Below are positions 36,649-48,840 of a DNA stretch of 64,000 nt, one piece after another. Where the stretch lies: NCBI GenBank assembly GCA_954871525.1, contig OX940861.1, positions 42,855,201 through 42,919,200 on the forward strand, in the 5' to 3' direction. The notes under the pieces were generated by a model. The model was given only the letters and a program-made list of their open reading frames with translations, had not been told where the DNA came from and did not search any database. Source of the DNA: Parietaria judaica (lineage: Eukaryota; Streptophyta; Magnoliopsida; Rosales; Urticaceae). The translations under genes were made by a program, and so were the position numbers. How positions within the stretch are numbered: position 1 is the first letter of the stretch; each line of letters starts with the position of its first letter.

Positions 36649-37059
36649 TCTGGAGGAAATCCTAAAATCTCTGCGGAAAACACATCTTCAAGATCTTGTA
36701 CTATTGGGATGTGCGGGTCGATTGCACTTTGCCTCACACCTTCAATGGTACAATTAACTTCCGACCCTTCAAAATTCATCTTTCCTCCAAGGAGAGACTT
36801 CAAGATAAAATTATGAGGCCATATTAACATGCTCATTTTCTTTTCTTCTGAGGGTGCCATGTATTTTGTAGCAGTCTACTATAGCACGGTACTTTTCTAA
36901 CAAATTCATTTCCAATGTTACATCAAACTCGATCATACGGGGAACGATTACGTCAAATGAGAATTTACTTCCCTCAATGACAAGCTCACAAGACATGTAG
37001 ATCATTAAAGCTTTTGGCAATTTCCTATATGAGCGCACAACGATGAAGGAATAATACAT
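36621..37059 (-). pseudogene. Protease C-terminal remnant and start of reverse transcriptase
   Basis: The frame 36811..37059 includes FSFDVIVPRMIEFDVTLEMN followed by LLEKYRAIVDCY, matching the C-terminal half of chromovirus proteases. An overlapping frame 36621..36860 carries the linker with [20 protein letters not shown]. The D-S/T-G active site should lie upstream (higher coordinates) but is absent; 37060-37555 shows nothing recognisable. A gag region is also missing. Confidence 0.65.
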
Positions 37060-37555
37060 GTCTCGAGGTTTTTGGCTGAAACAATCAATTCTGAGAAATT
37101 AGAGTAACGCTTTGGCATAAAGTTCTCGCAAACCCATTGCGCATGAAATCATTACCCAAAATTTACCATTCTAGCTTCAGGGCTAACTACGACATCAGAA
37201 TTATAAAGCACCTCAAATTTTTCTTCATTAATCCCAATTGCATTTCAATTGTAGCAACATCAGGAAATTCATCAAACTATAGAGGATTTTGGAACAGGAT
37301 CTCCTTAAAAGATTTCATTATTTCAACTGCAGAACTAAGAGATTGTATCACGTATTATGGAACATTATACAATGCAGATTCTTCAAGATTTAACGGGGGA
37401 CGCATATTTAGGGTACTTTGGGAATTCCGAACCATGTTGATCAACTGTAAAAAGATTAAATGTCAGGATTATGGATGGTGATACAAAATAAAACATGACA
37501 AAAACGCAAAATAAAAATAAAAATTATGGTGTTGTACCCTAGGTGCCGTAACCTA

Positions 37556-37571
37556 GGCTCTGATACCAAAC
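37556..37571 (-). promoter_or_regulatory. Primer-binding site, initiator tRNA-Met type
   Basis: Directly inside the 5' LTR the minus strand reads TTTGGTATCAGAGCC, the standard plant retroelement binding site for the 3' end of initiator tRNA-Met. Confidence 0.85.
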
Positions 37572-39734
37572 TGTAACGCCCCTAAATGGGGGTTAGTAGG
37601 ATAAGACAAAACAACGACTTTTCAAACTTGGACCGGTCAACGACACATCATCATTTAAACGATATCGTTGAATATTCAACGTCCACGTCAACAAACACAT
37701 AACTTTTGCCCATGGGACTTAAAACGACAATACAACATCAACGACCACAGTTTATACAACACCATAAAACGATAATTACAAAGTACCACCATCACAAATA
37801 TCCTTAATTTAATCCTTTACATTTTCGAAATTAAAGATCAACTAAAAATATGAAATTCACCACGACGAACATTAAAGGTTTAGGTAAGCAAAACGACACG
37901 TAGACTTCCTGAATCAAACTATTCCTCGTCCGGAGTCTGGTACTGAACACCACCTGAAGCTGGAAAGAAAAAGATGTATATGGAAGGGATGAGCACCACA
38001 CGCTCAGTAGGGAACCTATTACCAATTCTCTTTACAGAACCATTATTAGTCAAATTACAATTAAAAAAATTAAATGTCAACATAAACCATTTAATCGTCA
38101 TTTTCAATCATTTATCACTTTCAACAATAAAATAAATAAATAAATATACTCCACAAAAGTCAAATCATTTCGGTGGTCCATGCCGAGTCAGCTCGCGCCT
38201 TTTCTCCACTATATCCCATCGAGTCCTCAAAGCACGAGCACAGGTGGACTAGAAGTCCCTAACCGTAACTCGCCCTCGACTCGGGATCCTAATCACCACC
38301 AAAGACGGCCAGTTCGCCATGGGTCGAAACGTTGACTTTTGGGTCACCAATCATATCCACATCCATAATCATATCCGGCCTACTGCGCAGTAGCCAGCTG
38401 CTCGTCAGCAGCTCATCCGTCCAAAGCGGGTACCATATCATAATAATCATCATCCGCCCGAAGCGGGTACCATATCATAAGAATCATCATCCGCCCAAAG
38501 CGGGTACCAACATCAATATACGTCATTCCGACGTAACCATAAGCATAAATATAATAACAAATATCAAACCATACCTGGTTCTCTGCCTCGCTATCAAGCG
38601 ACGACAATCATAACATAAATTTTATCTTCTGATTAAAATAACATTTCATTTCATTAATTCCAATTTTAACCTATCCGGTTCAATCTTCATTATTAACGTT
38701 GGTTTCTACATTCATTTTAATTAGCGAGAAAAGGTAATAGCCCCTACCTCGATTTGTGGAAACTTTGACCGATCGAATAGCTAGTCGAAGATGCGGGTTC
38801 GTCTTGGCCTTGACTTCGATGATCAGAGACTTCGGGATCCGATGTACTATTCATAACGGGTGATTCAGGTAGCACGGTTTTCGAGGTGACCACGGGACGA
38901 CTATCCGCGCCAACTATTACACCGATACCATCCATAAGTCAAATATTACTAAGATTGGAATTCAAATTGTCAATTGAAAACCCGATACGCTGACATTTAA
39001 CCCGGGCCGAATTCCCGTCGGGCACGCAAAACGAGGCAGTAAAACGGGCATCAATTCGACAATGTGATACCTCTCCTAGCCTAATTCGACTATTCTAAAC
39101 ACAATGGCGAGGTCAATTTCATCAATCAAGGCCCATAACATACCTAATTTTATCATCTAAAATCAGAATCTAGGGCAAGGAAATTCGAGCTTACCGGGAG
39201 TCCGATGACAATTCCGATTGAGGGCTTTCGATCTCCTCGACGAGGGCTTCAAAACCCCTCAATAAAATTCGATATCGGAAAATGACGACGGCGGCCGACG
39301 GCGGCGACCGGCGACTGCGACGGCGAGGTGGCAGCTCCATCAAACTCTACTAACCTTCGTGAACCCGGTTCCGGTGTTAGTTTTCTCAAATTCAAACTCA
39401 AATGAAAAAGATCTAGAATTAAAAACCGAACCTTCCGGCGACTATTCCGGCCAAACGCCACCACGTCAGGTCGCCATCCGCCTATCAGCACGTTCGCTTT
39501 CTCGAGAGCTTTCCGGCGGTACAAAAATCTCTTTGATCGGAGCTCCGGTGACGGAGTTATGAAGCTTTGAAGTTTTGTTGAGGGAGAAACTTTTTTTTTT
39601 GAAGAGAGAGAGAGATAGAGAGAGTGTCGAGAGAAAAAGAAGAGAAGGGGGGGAGAACCTTCGAGCCCTTTTTTTTTTTACTTTTTGACTTTTTTTTTTA
39701 ATATATATATATATATATAATATTGGGTTTTACA
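37572..39734 (-). repeat. 5' LTR of the chromovirus-type element
   Basis: Nearly identical to the 3' LTR, including the 37-bp tandem units at 38415-38511. The short open frames in both LTRs are identical because the DNA is; they resemble no protein. Confidence 0.9.
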
Positions 39735-42200
39735 ATATATATATACATATGATAGGACGTAGAAGTCATCCGATCACAAAGTGATCATGCATATTTTTGT
39801 TATTAGATCAGGATATTCCTTTAACTAAATTGTCCCAAAGTTCCCTTTTAAACATTGTTTAATGGATAATTTAGTGGTGAAGTAATTTACTGCATGCCTC
39901 ACACATGTAAACGTGGACTATAATACCGCTTCTTTTTACACTGAATATATTTGATAATGCGAGTGCATTATAAACTTGACCACTCCCATTAAAAACAATT
40001 ATTTAATGAGTGCATTTTTTCCTTTTTAACTTTGATTCTTGACATCAAAGAATGTTATATATTCTTTGGAAAAGGAGCAAAGCTATCTTCTAGTGTAAAA
40101 TAAATAGAAAATGTTTTAACTTTTGCATAGCCCACAGCTTATTTGAGGGTATTTTTATCAATATTACTATTTTTTTTTAATTGTGAAATTGTCTCATAAT
40201 TTTTTTTAGTAACTAGATTATTTGATTGCTTTACACTAATCATATGATTATAATCTAATATATTTCTTCTTTAAACAATTGTCAAAATACTTTTGAACAA
40301 GTGATGTGTTGCGCAAAAATTAACATTTTTCCGTCGATCATTTTAATTGCAATAAGAGGTATTACTGCCAAAACTAATGTTGAATAAATAAATTACACAG
40401 CATATAGCTGCAAAATTTAGAGGAGAATAGTGATGCTTCCCTTTCAAAGACATGGTTTAGTCAATTACTCATTTCTTTTTCTGGCTTCATTCACTTGGCG
40501 TGGCATTGTTTAGTTTACAAGAGGACTCAATGCAATGCTTAATGCTTCCCTTTCAAGGACAATATGGTTTTGTGAAGCTACAACCAAACTTATGCTTTCT
40601 GTTAACTCAATTTCTTTGTGATGAATCGGGGAATGATAATAACGATGATTGTTGGATTTTGGCGTATGATTTTGTCGTTTACTTCTCTTTTTTTGAGATA
40701 AACTGGATAAATATATTAAGCTTCAAGAGGGATGAGATCCCTACATACAACGCTTTGAAGCCATTTCGGGCATTCAAGACTTGAAAAGTCCGAGGACAAA
40801 ATGGAAAGACGTGTTCTCGCAACTTCATTACATATTCTAGGAGCCCAAGTACATGGTTTGGATAGCCCAACCGCACGAGGCAAAGCGGCGATGTCCGTCA
40901 AGATTGGCCCGCGTAAGCCGTGTTGTCGTTTACTTCTCTATGCTTAGCAAAAATGTAGATTTTGAAACGGAGTGATTCTTCATTCTGTTAAATGGTCAAT
41001 TTAACGTGTCATTTTGTACTAACCGGGGTAATTTTCACCCTCAACAATAGTCACGAGTAAAAAAAAATGAGTTGCTAGTCTTAGAGTCAAGCTTCCATGA
41101 AGACCAAATTGCAGCAAACTTAGAGACACTTGCTATTAGTTTGAGGGTGGTTTACAAAATTGACCCAGTCAACCATACAAATAGACTAAATCATTGCATG
41201 CCTCAGTCCAAAAGATCAAACAAAATTTGTGTCAACTACTTTCATGAGAGGTTGCAACTGATAATCAGCAATTTATTGATTCAAGCTTTTATGTTTCCAA
41301 CAATAGCAAAAAAGACTTGTTTTTTATTTATTAATATTTTTCAGCTAAGGCCCTAGCTAATTTTGTTACTATTATTACTGTTATTGTTAGCCTATGAAAG
41401 ATAAATAATGTAGCGACCAACATTAATATATAGTGGTCCATTGTGCTCTCTATCACATCTCTCCGGGTAACTTGTTCATTCACGGGTTCACCTCATAGTA
41501 AGATATAAGATTAATATCGACAAAAGTATCTGATATTTTATTATATAATAGCGGTAAAAAAATTAATCTTTTTTCCCAGAGATAGTTCCTCATATCATAA
41601 ATAGCATCGAAAGTACCCTTTTTTTTCATGCGGTGAAAGATCTCAATATCATCATTTTTCCTTCTTTATTAAATTTCATTCATATTGTTTACCAAAAAAA
41701 AACATTTAAACGGCATACATACTTGGTGTATTTAATTTGTAGGTTATATTAGATTTACTACCAAATTAAAAACACAAAATACTTATACCGATTTTAACCT
41801 TTTTTTTTTGTTAATTATATGGTTGAAAACTTGAAATTTAATGGAGAAGGAAAAATATAACATTGGGAACTTTCACCGCAAAAAAAAATGGGTACGTTCG
41901 CCGCGGAATAAAAAGATTGTAAGCTTTTGCCACTATTATATGATAGCATTAGAAAATTTTGCTGCGAAAAAAATAAATAAAAACAATTGTGAACTCTTGC
42001 CATTATTATGTAAAATAATTGATATTTTCACCGTTTTTAACCTTAAGATATAATGCCTAGATAAGCATAAAGCTTATTAGAGGAGGACCCAATATTTGAA
42101 TTTGGGTGATGACTGAAAAAAAAAAATACTACTATTTAATGAGAATATGGCGGCACAAATACCCCTAAATCATCAAAAGTTACAAACATATCTTCAAACT

Positions 42201-42297
42201 TTTTTTTTTTAAGGCAGCTTTGCTGCAGTGGGGATCGAACCCACGACTTACACTTTGGAGGTGGTGTGGAATTACCACTAGGCTATCCTAGTGGTGA
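42201..42297 (-). mobile_element. tRNA-derived SINE head, second family
   Basis: On the minus strand: A-box-like TAGCCTAGTGGTAATTCC, then B-box GTGGGTTCGATCCCC about 45 bp later, ending in GCAGCAAAGCTGCCTT and an A-run (T-run 42201-42210 on plus). The box spacing and A-tail fit a SINE, not a functional tRNA, because no acceptor stem pairs. It differs from the CCAAGC-starting family. Confidence 0.5.
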
Positions 42298-43426
42298 TAT
42301 TGACAAAAATACGTTAATAGTTTGAAACTGAAAATGCGTTGATGACGCCGCGTCATCATCTCCTTTAAGTCAAATTTCCACGTTTTGTCAATGCATCACC
42401 ATTTCAGGAAAAATTTCATGTTTTGAATCATTGCAACTTGTAAAGCGAACGAGGTTTGGTGGTACACATTTTGAAGGAAAATAATTACGTTGGCAAAACA
42501 TGAAATTTTGGCTAAAATTGGGTAATGATGTGAGATCGTCAGCGTACCACACGTGCATTTAACGTTTGCGTAGTAACGGCGTAAAAAAAAAAGAGCCAAT
42601 TCAACACTTTAAGTATTTTTGCAGTACTTTTAAATTTTGAGAATTTGTAACTTTGGATGAATTAAAGATTTTTGTGTCGTTATTTTCTCATATTTAATTA
42701 TCTTTCATCCTAAACAACTATTTTATTTTATTTTATTTAAAACTCAGGAGTGACATAAGCCGTCCTAGTAGTTTCCTGCTTCGATGCGTACAAGCTGATC
42801 AGGCTTAGACCTGCATTTCTCGCATGGTTGCTTGCTTGTTGGAGGAATAATAAAGCGAATAACAGAGAAAGAGTAAGATTGATGAGCCATAAATGGAAAG
42901 AAAAAAAATGAGAGCACAGCTCAGGAGGGAAATTTGCATAGCTAGTATCTCTACAACCTACCATCTGTGGTTAGGTGTTAATCTGCATCATTACTATTGG
43001 GGATAAGGATCATGGACCACTCTTCGACAAGACGCGGAAAATGCTTTCCGGGTCAGGTTCGGATTATTTGCAGAGGCGAAGCCGATAAGAAGAATTGGCA
43101 TTCTGTGGCCATGGATGTAGCTTTCAGATGTGTAAATGTTATTCTTGATGGGAACAAAGACTAAAGGTATGTTGGCTGGGGAAGGAGGAGTACTTGAATG
43201 CCTTGACAAGCAAGTCTAACTAATTCTTCAACTTCTGGGGCAAAAGTAATACTGATTATGGAACTCCACTTGTATTGCCAGCTGGCTTTAATTTTTTTAA
43301 AGCAAAAATCTCTAGCAAATTTTATTGTATATTAAATATTTAGTCGGATTTTTTTTTTTCTTATTTCATTTGGTCCATCCAAGGAAACATATCATAAATA
43401 TAATTTCGGTTAAAAATTAACAGCAA

Positions 43427-43429
<3 letters not shown>

Positions 43430-43459
<30 letters not shown>
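43430..43459. repeat. (TA)n microsatellite
   Basis: About 15 TA units, visible directly. Confidence 0.85.
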
Positions 43460-43462
<3 letters not shown>

Positions 43463-44656
43463 ATCATGTGTTAACGGATAAAATTGGAGAATAGTCTTAT
43501 TTGAGTTTTCATTCATTAAGATTCATACCCTTTTTGAATAGTGTTTTGTGTCTTGGCATGGGGAGTATTGGAGGTTATGTTTTTTTTAATGAAATCTCAA
43601 ATAAGATTTTTTAGCAAATTCTTTATGAAGTTGATATTTTCTCCACAGCAAGGCAACGAGCTGTGTTTGTGGATATGATGTGAACCAAAGAAGATTCCAA
43701 AGCATCTATCATTTGCTTTATTCAAGTAGATTGGTCTCCGAGGAATGAAGCAACAATTTTTAGTGAACAAATCAGAGTAACTTGGTTTGTTTAAGAAACA
43801 ATAATAAGATATTTTCAATTAACAATGGTGAATGCGATCGTGACACTGAGAATCTTAATAGCTGCCATTTGAGTACATTAGCTGTTAAAACACATGTTGC
43901 ATCTCTTATTTTAAAATGATGACTCTGTTTTTGCTAGCTTACTTTTGTGGGTGATGATGAGGTACTCTGATCCGCGACTTAGTTTTCTCGTCAAACAGAA
44001 AACACGTCGAACAAGTCGCAAGAAGGAAAAACAAAATCCCATTTGTTCTTAACGACAACAACCATGGCGTTTGTTGTTGATGTGCTTTCAAATATTTACC
44101 CGACTGTCCAAGTACACATAATCGTAGATCTCCCGGTTTCCGAGTTAAAGTGTGTTTTATTTTATGGGATATCAAGGCCCTACGTATCTGGGATTATAAA
44201 TCCGAACAGAGGCACTCGCACATATCAAGGTCGATCTACATGGCGATTGTCGCATCAAAGGAAGCATGTGTGTTTTTCAGCTGTTTATTATTGAGAATCT
44301 GAGACGGAACTAGGTTATTCAGTTTAGACATTATTGGAAATTGCATTTAGCTTCACACGATAACAGAGAGCAATTTGAGCAATAAGAAGAAGATCCAAAA
44401 GGGCAGTTCACACCGTCGTCAAATGCCGGATAATTCACTAACAAATTTGCAAAGTCCAAGGCAATAAAGGAAAGCCATGACACTTAAACAAAATTAAGGA
44501 GTGATATAAACAAAAACGTATCTGAAGCAAACAGCGAAACAATTTACTAATATACAAATCAAATAGGCAGTTTGGTTCAATTCACTCATTAATCGAAAGA
44601 AGAAAAAAAAAACTACTAGTACAAATGAAGATAGGCTCATGTTCATGATAAACAAA

Positions 44657-47117
44657 TCACTTATCTTTATACTCTCTGGTGGGGCGCGCTTCAAAACCGC
44701 CGTCCGCTCTCGTCTCCAACGTGTATGGCATCTGAGTGCCTAGAAATTTGTCCCACATGGAAAAGAAGGGTTGAGAAAAGTTGTACTTGGTTCCATAAAG
44801 CTGGTGGTGAACATCGTGATACGCGGTGTTGTTATTGAAGAGCCTGTGGAAGGGATTCCACCAAAACCATAGTCCACCATGGTCATCAACAGTTTTGATG
44901 GTGGCGAAGGAGAAGAAGAAGATGGAAGTGCGTGGACTCATGCCGGAAAGGAGGAACGACAATGCACCACCGATTGTGTCGAGGAGAAGTCCTTCAACGG
45001 GGTGATTGTATAGAGCCCCAAATGCATAGGGCACGACCAGGCGGTGATGTTGCGAGTGGATGTGCTTGTACAAGAACTTGTTGTGGTGCATGAACCTATG
45101 CATGAAGTATTGCCACGTGTCCAAGACCAGCATTGCCGTTACAAACTGCCTAAAAATAGTTATCGTAGCTATCATAAACGGCTTGGAATTTGCATTATCC
45201 TCAACATCGCTACCCGTGATCTACAAAGTGACAGATAAATCATCAATTATTTATCAAACAGTGGTAAATTGACAAATATAATCATAAATATAATTACGAT
45301 TAGGAAGAAATATTCAAACAGTGGTAAATTGACAAACTCCTTGTGTGATTGATGAATACTAACTAAATATTTAATTATTTATCAAACAGTGAAGAAGGAG
45401 AGAAGTTCTAATATGTGAGCGATGAATACAAATAGTATATATTATTTATCAAACTTTTATGAGATCAATGAATACACTAATACAAATAAAATAAATATAA
45501 TTACTATAAGTAAATCAACCAAAAAGGAAAATGAGGAAGCCAAAGAAGTCGAAGGAGAGAGAGGAAGCAGAGGATGACGCAAGACATTCTATTTTTGAGT
45601 TATATATTAGGGTTCATAAATATATAATACGTATTTAGATCAGTGTATTGAAAAACGATATTGAGGCGCGCCTTGAGGCGCGCCTCAGTGAGGCGGAGGG
45701 TATAAACGCAACGAGGCTTAAGCCTCGGAAAGGAAGATTAAGGCGTGCGCCTCGGTCGTTATTTTCTCGCCTCGAGGCGCGCCTCGAGGCTTAAAATAAT
45801 ATTCTTGTGATTTTTTTCCAAATCTTTCCAAATCTTCCCGTTAATTTTGTAATATATTATTAATATTTCATATCTTTTTTTTATTAACCTAATATTCAGG
45901 AATTTGTTACCTATTTTAAAGCTACTAATTAATAGTAATACGTATGATATTAATTTAATATTTATAGTAATACGTATAATATTAACGTATGATATTAACC
46001 TAATACGTATGATATTTATATAATATTTATTAAGGCTTACGCCTCGAACGCCTCGAGGCTATACGCCTCGAGGCAATGCGAGAAAACGCCTCGAGGCTTA
46101 AATAGGTTATTCACAACATTGATTTAGATAAAATAAGTATACGAGTAGGGCTTTCTAAAAAGTCCAGTAACTAATAAAAAGAAGAAAAAAAATGGAGTAA
46201 AACAAAAACCACCGCCTCACTTGCCTCAAAGGCGCATGTCTCAAGGTGTGAGCCGTATGTCATTGCGTACGCTATGACTTAAATCTGTGAGGCGTAAGCC
46301 TCAAGGCTTTTTTGCCTTACACTTCACTGAGGCGCGCCTCAATAACATTTTTTAAAACACTGCTGAAGTATACAACAAGCAAAGACAAAGCAGTACACAA
46401 ATACACACATAGTAGATGTACTGGAAAATCATAGCAAACCAAAAAACAAGGCTTAGAAAAAGACTAATGTAATACATACAGATTTCATCACGAGTTAACT
46501 GACCTAAATATATCTAAAACAAATTATTCTCATACGATTATCCACGGATTCGAAATGTTCGTATAATTCACATCAACATTACCAAAATATATCAATATTC
46601 GATAATTTAACACTTATCAAACTCAAATCTTCATCTCATTCGAGCCATCAAGAGTACATAAACATATAACTAGTTAAACCAGATGAGAACTTTGGAATCG
46701 ATTGTTTAGATCAAGCTCTCCAATGCTATTATCTACAATTAGTCAACTAACTACTCTACAGATCCCATCAAATTGTCATCAAAACTACTAGAACCCTAGT
46801 AACAAAACAGTACCAAATCAATCCACAGATTTTAACACATAAAAAAGTAACCAGCAGAGCAAATCCAAATTGGAACTAAATCCGCGTACCGTGAACAAGA
46901 GGATCGCGACGACGGCCTGAAGAGCCTGCTGAAGAATAACCCCTTTAATGACCGTCGTCTTGGAGACGAGATTCTTCTCGTCCTCGTCCTTCTTGGAGTG
47001 CAACCGGTTCTTCTCGAAGGACCCTAGAAGCCCGTAAACCCCAGAATACGCCCAGTACACCGCAATCGGGACGAAGGTTCCCAACAGCTCATCGGAGACC
47101 TCGAAAACCATCTCCAA
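44657..47117 (-). CDS. SBH2: Sphingoid base (sphinganine) C4-hydroxylase
   Basis: Two exons, 46890..47117 and 44657..45220, join in frame (phase 0, GT-AG), giving 263 residues. The N-terminus has VSDELLGTFVPIAVYWAYSG, a membrane segment, then DEDEKNLVSK. Exon 2 has the diiron His boxes HRFMH (117-121), HSQHH (131-135) and HDVHH (211-215), with YNHPVEGLLLDTIGGALSFL between them. This is the fatty acid hydroxylase superfamily and closely matches Arabidopsis SBH1/SBH2 as I remember them. The enzyme sits in the ER and converts sphinganine-type bases to phytosphingosine (t18:0) for ceramides. An alternative start is the second Met, at 47111. The 1.67 kb intron carries MITE insertions. SBH2 as symbol follows the neighbouring genes. 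Confidence 0.93.
45641..46121. mobile_element. GC-rich hAT-type MITE in the hydroxylase intron
   Basis: 481 bp flanked by the exact 8-bp duplication ATTTAGAT (45633-45640 and 46122-46129). Ends: CAGTGTATTGAAAAACG and, inward from the right, CAATGTTGTGAATAACC. The arms carry repeated GAGGCGCGCCT and CCTCGAGGC palindromes around an AT-rich core. It is the same family as 58727..59406. Confidence 0.85.
46190..46373. mobile_element. Related, degenerate GC-rich MITE fragment
   Basis: Inverted relative to its neighbour. From the right it reads CAGTGTTTTAAAAAATG, then TTATTGAGGCGCGCCTCAGT, with GAGGCTTACGCCTCA further in. Only one end is clear and no target duplication was found. It lies in the same intron about 60 bp from the first MITE. 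Confidence 0.5.
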
Positions 47118-47316
47118 AAACCCCGATTCACAATCGCATCAGATCGAGATTATTCCCCCCCAAACCCTCACACCAAGAATCCAAGGAACGAACCCTAACG
47201 GCGATTGCTGATTCCTCGTCGCCTAAAACAATAATAATAATAAGAAGTTAAAGACTAATAATGTAATGGCGATAAATAAATGCGAAAGAGAGATGATTAA
47301 CCTGTCAAAGTTTGGA
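47118..47316 (-). promoter_or_regulatory. Immediate upstream region of the hydroxylase gene
   Basis: About 200 bp separate the start codon from a MULE-type foldback element. A small ATAATAATAATAA repeat lies at about 47229-47242. The 5' UTR and core promoter must lie here or within the element. Confidence 0.4.
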
Positions 47317-47325
47317 TTTTTATTA

Positions 47326-48296
47326 GGGTAAACTGCGGCTAATGTACCCAATGTTTGATTTTCTGCGGATTATGTACCCAATGTTTATTTTTGGCGGCTA
47401 ATGTACTCAATGTTTGATCCGTTAGATATTTTTGGGTTTTCCGTCAGTTGACCGTTAGAGAGTTATATGTACACTTTTCGTATTTTTGACATAACTCACT
47501 CATTTTTTGTCCAAATTTTATGCACGACCTATGGTTGGAATGATAAGAGATAAATCTACAACTTTAATGTTTTAGGTTTTGTAAAATTAGTTTTAAAAAA
47601 ATACGAAATTTCAAGTACAACGTAAAACTGGACATTAGTTTAATGCAAAATATTTGTTTCGAGCAAATTTTAATATACTTAATGACTTTTTATGATGAAA
47701 TGTAAAAGTAAAAAGTTGTAGATAAATGTTTTATCTTTCCAACGGATGTTTATTTATAAATTTCGGATAAAAAACGAGTGAGTTATGCCAAAAATATGAA
47801 ATATTATTTCACATCACATCTTTTATATTTTTGGCATAACTCACTCATTTTTTGTCCAAAATTTATAAATAAATAACCGTTGGAAAGATAAAAAGTTTAT
47901 CTACAACTTTTTAGTTTTACGTTTCATCATAAAAAGTCATTAAGTATATTAAAATTTGCTTGAAACAAATATTTTGCATTAAACTAATGTCCAGTTTTAC
48001 GTTGTACTTGAAATTTCGTATTTTTTTAAAACTGATTTTACAAAACTTAAAACATTAAAGTTGTATATCTATCTCTTATCTTTCCAACCATAGGTCGTGC
48101 TTAAAATTTGGACAAAAAATGAGTGAGTTATGTCAAAAATACGAAAAGTGTACATATAACTCTCTAACGGTCAACTGACGGAAAACCCAAAAATATCTAA
48201 CGGATCAAACATTGGGTACATTAGCCGCCAAAAATAAACATTGGGTATATAATCCGCAGAAAATCAAACATTGGGTACATTAGCCGCAGTTTACCC
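47326..48296. mobile_element. Foldback Mutator-like MITE, 971 bp
   Basis: The exact 9-bp duplication TTTTTATTA (47317-47325 and 48297-48305) flanks terminal repeats starting GGGTAAACTGCGGCTAATG. The inverted arms run for roughly 450 bp each, so nearly the whole element is a palindrome. Repeated words such as ACCCAATGTTTG also occur in the MULE-type element at 11157. No coding capacity. Confidence 0.9.
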
Positions 48297-48305
48297 TTTT
48301 TATTA

Positions 48306-48828
48306 GTTGCAACTCGGAAGATTCCAGTTTCGCATAGTCGTCGATGCCTTTGAATAATATATCAACTATTTAATTTGTATAAAAAATACAAAGCGTGTGT
48401 GATGATGGTTAAGGACGAGGCCTAGTTCCGGTGCGGATGGTTCCATTCTGGTTATGTGGAGTTGCCACGTGTCGTGCAGTGGTTCGTTTCTTTTGGGTTC
48501 CAGGAGTTTTTCGCTGGTTTGGATGGGTATTTTGAAACTCGAGCCTGTGGGCGGTAAAAACGACACTGGATTTGACTGATTCCGTGAAGCAGACGGATTT
48601 TTTTGTCACTGGATTTGAAAATTGGATTTTTCTTTTTTATTATTGGTTGGATACTTTGAACTTGACTTAAAAGTCTCCACTCTTGCTTTTTTTATAAAAA
48701 GACATGTACACTGTTATTCAATTTCTTATGATTGAAAACCAAATATTTTCTCTTTAGACCTAAAACTGATTGCACCAATGAACTTTATTTGGGACTAGAA
48801 ACTCGGCCTTAAATTTGATTTTTGGACA
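48306..48828. other. Spacer, nothing recognised
   Basis: No gene found; the short minus-strand frames at 48366-48609 resemble nothing known. Confidence 0.4.
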
Positions 48829-48840
48829 TTATTAAACATT

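Larger units (their letters stand above)
31861..39734 (-). mobile_element. Chromovirus-type Ty3/gypsy element, gag-less, near-identical LTRs
   Basis: LTRs are 31861..34029 (3') and 37572..39734 (5'), about 2.16 kb each, starting TGTAAAACCC and ending GGGGCGTTACA on the minus strand. I count about ten substitutions between them by eye, plus length changes in A/T and GA runs. The primer-binding site TTGGTATCAGAGC fits initiator tRNA-Met. The 3.54 kb interior holds a protease remnant, reverse transcriptase, RNase H, integrase and a chromodomain-like C-terminus (Tekay/Del type) in several broken frames. No gag and no protease active site are visible. The flanks are TA repeats, so the 5-bp duplication (probably ATATA) cannot be proven. 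The element sits 126 bp downstream of the PKS stop. Confidence 0.88.
39735..44656. other. Intergenic, gene-poor, AT-rich
   Basis: No gene was recognised on either strand. It contains a SINE-like sequence at 42201-42297, a TA microsatellite at 43430-43459 and many short unrelated frames. Two minus-strand frames of 71-75 codons at 42737-43209 have some hydrophobic segments but match nothing I know. Confidence 0.45.

Noticed and set aside
42201..42297. Possible tRNA gene (minus strand) with A- and B-boxes
   Set aside because: There is no acceptor-stem pairing or proper cloverleaf spacing, and an A-tail follows; a SINE head fits better. The same applies to 28004 and 58292.
42737..43209. Two short minus-strand frames as a secreted peptide precursor
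   Set aside because: A hydrophobic stretch and a basic C-terminus are present, but there is no recognisable peptide motif and the two frames do not join by credible splice sites.
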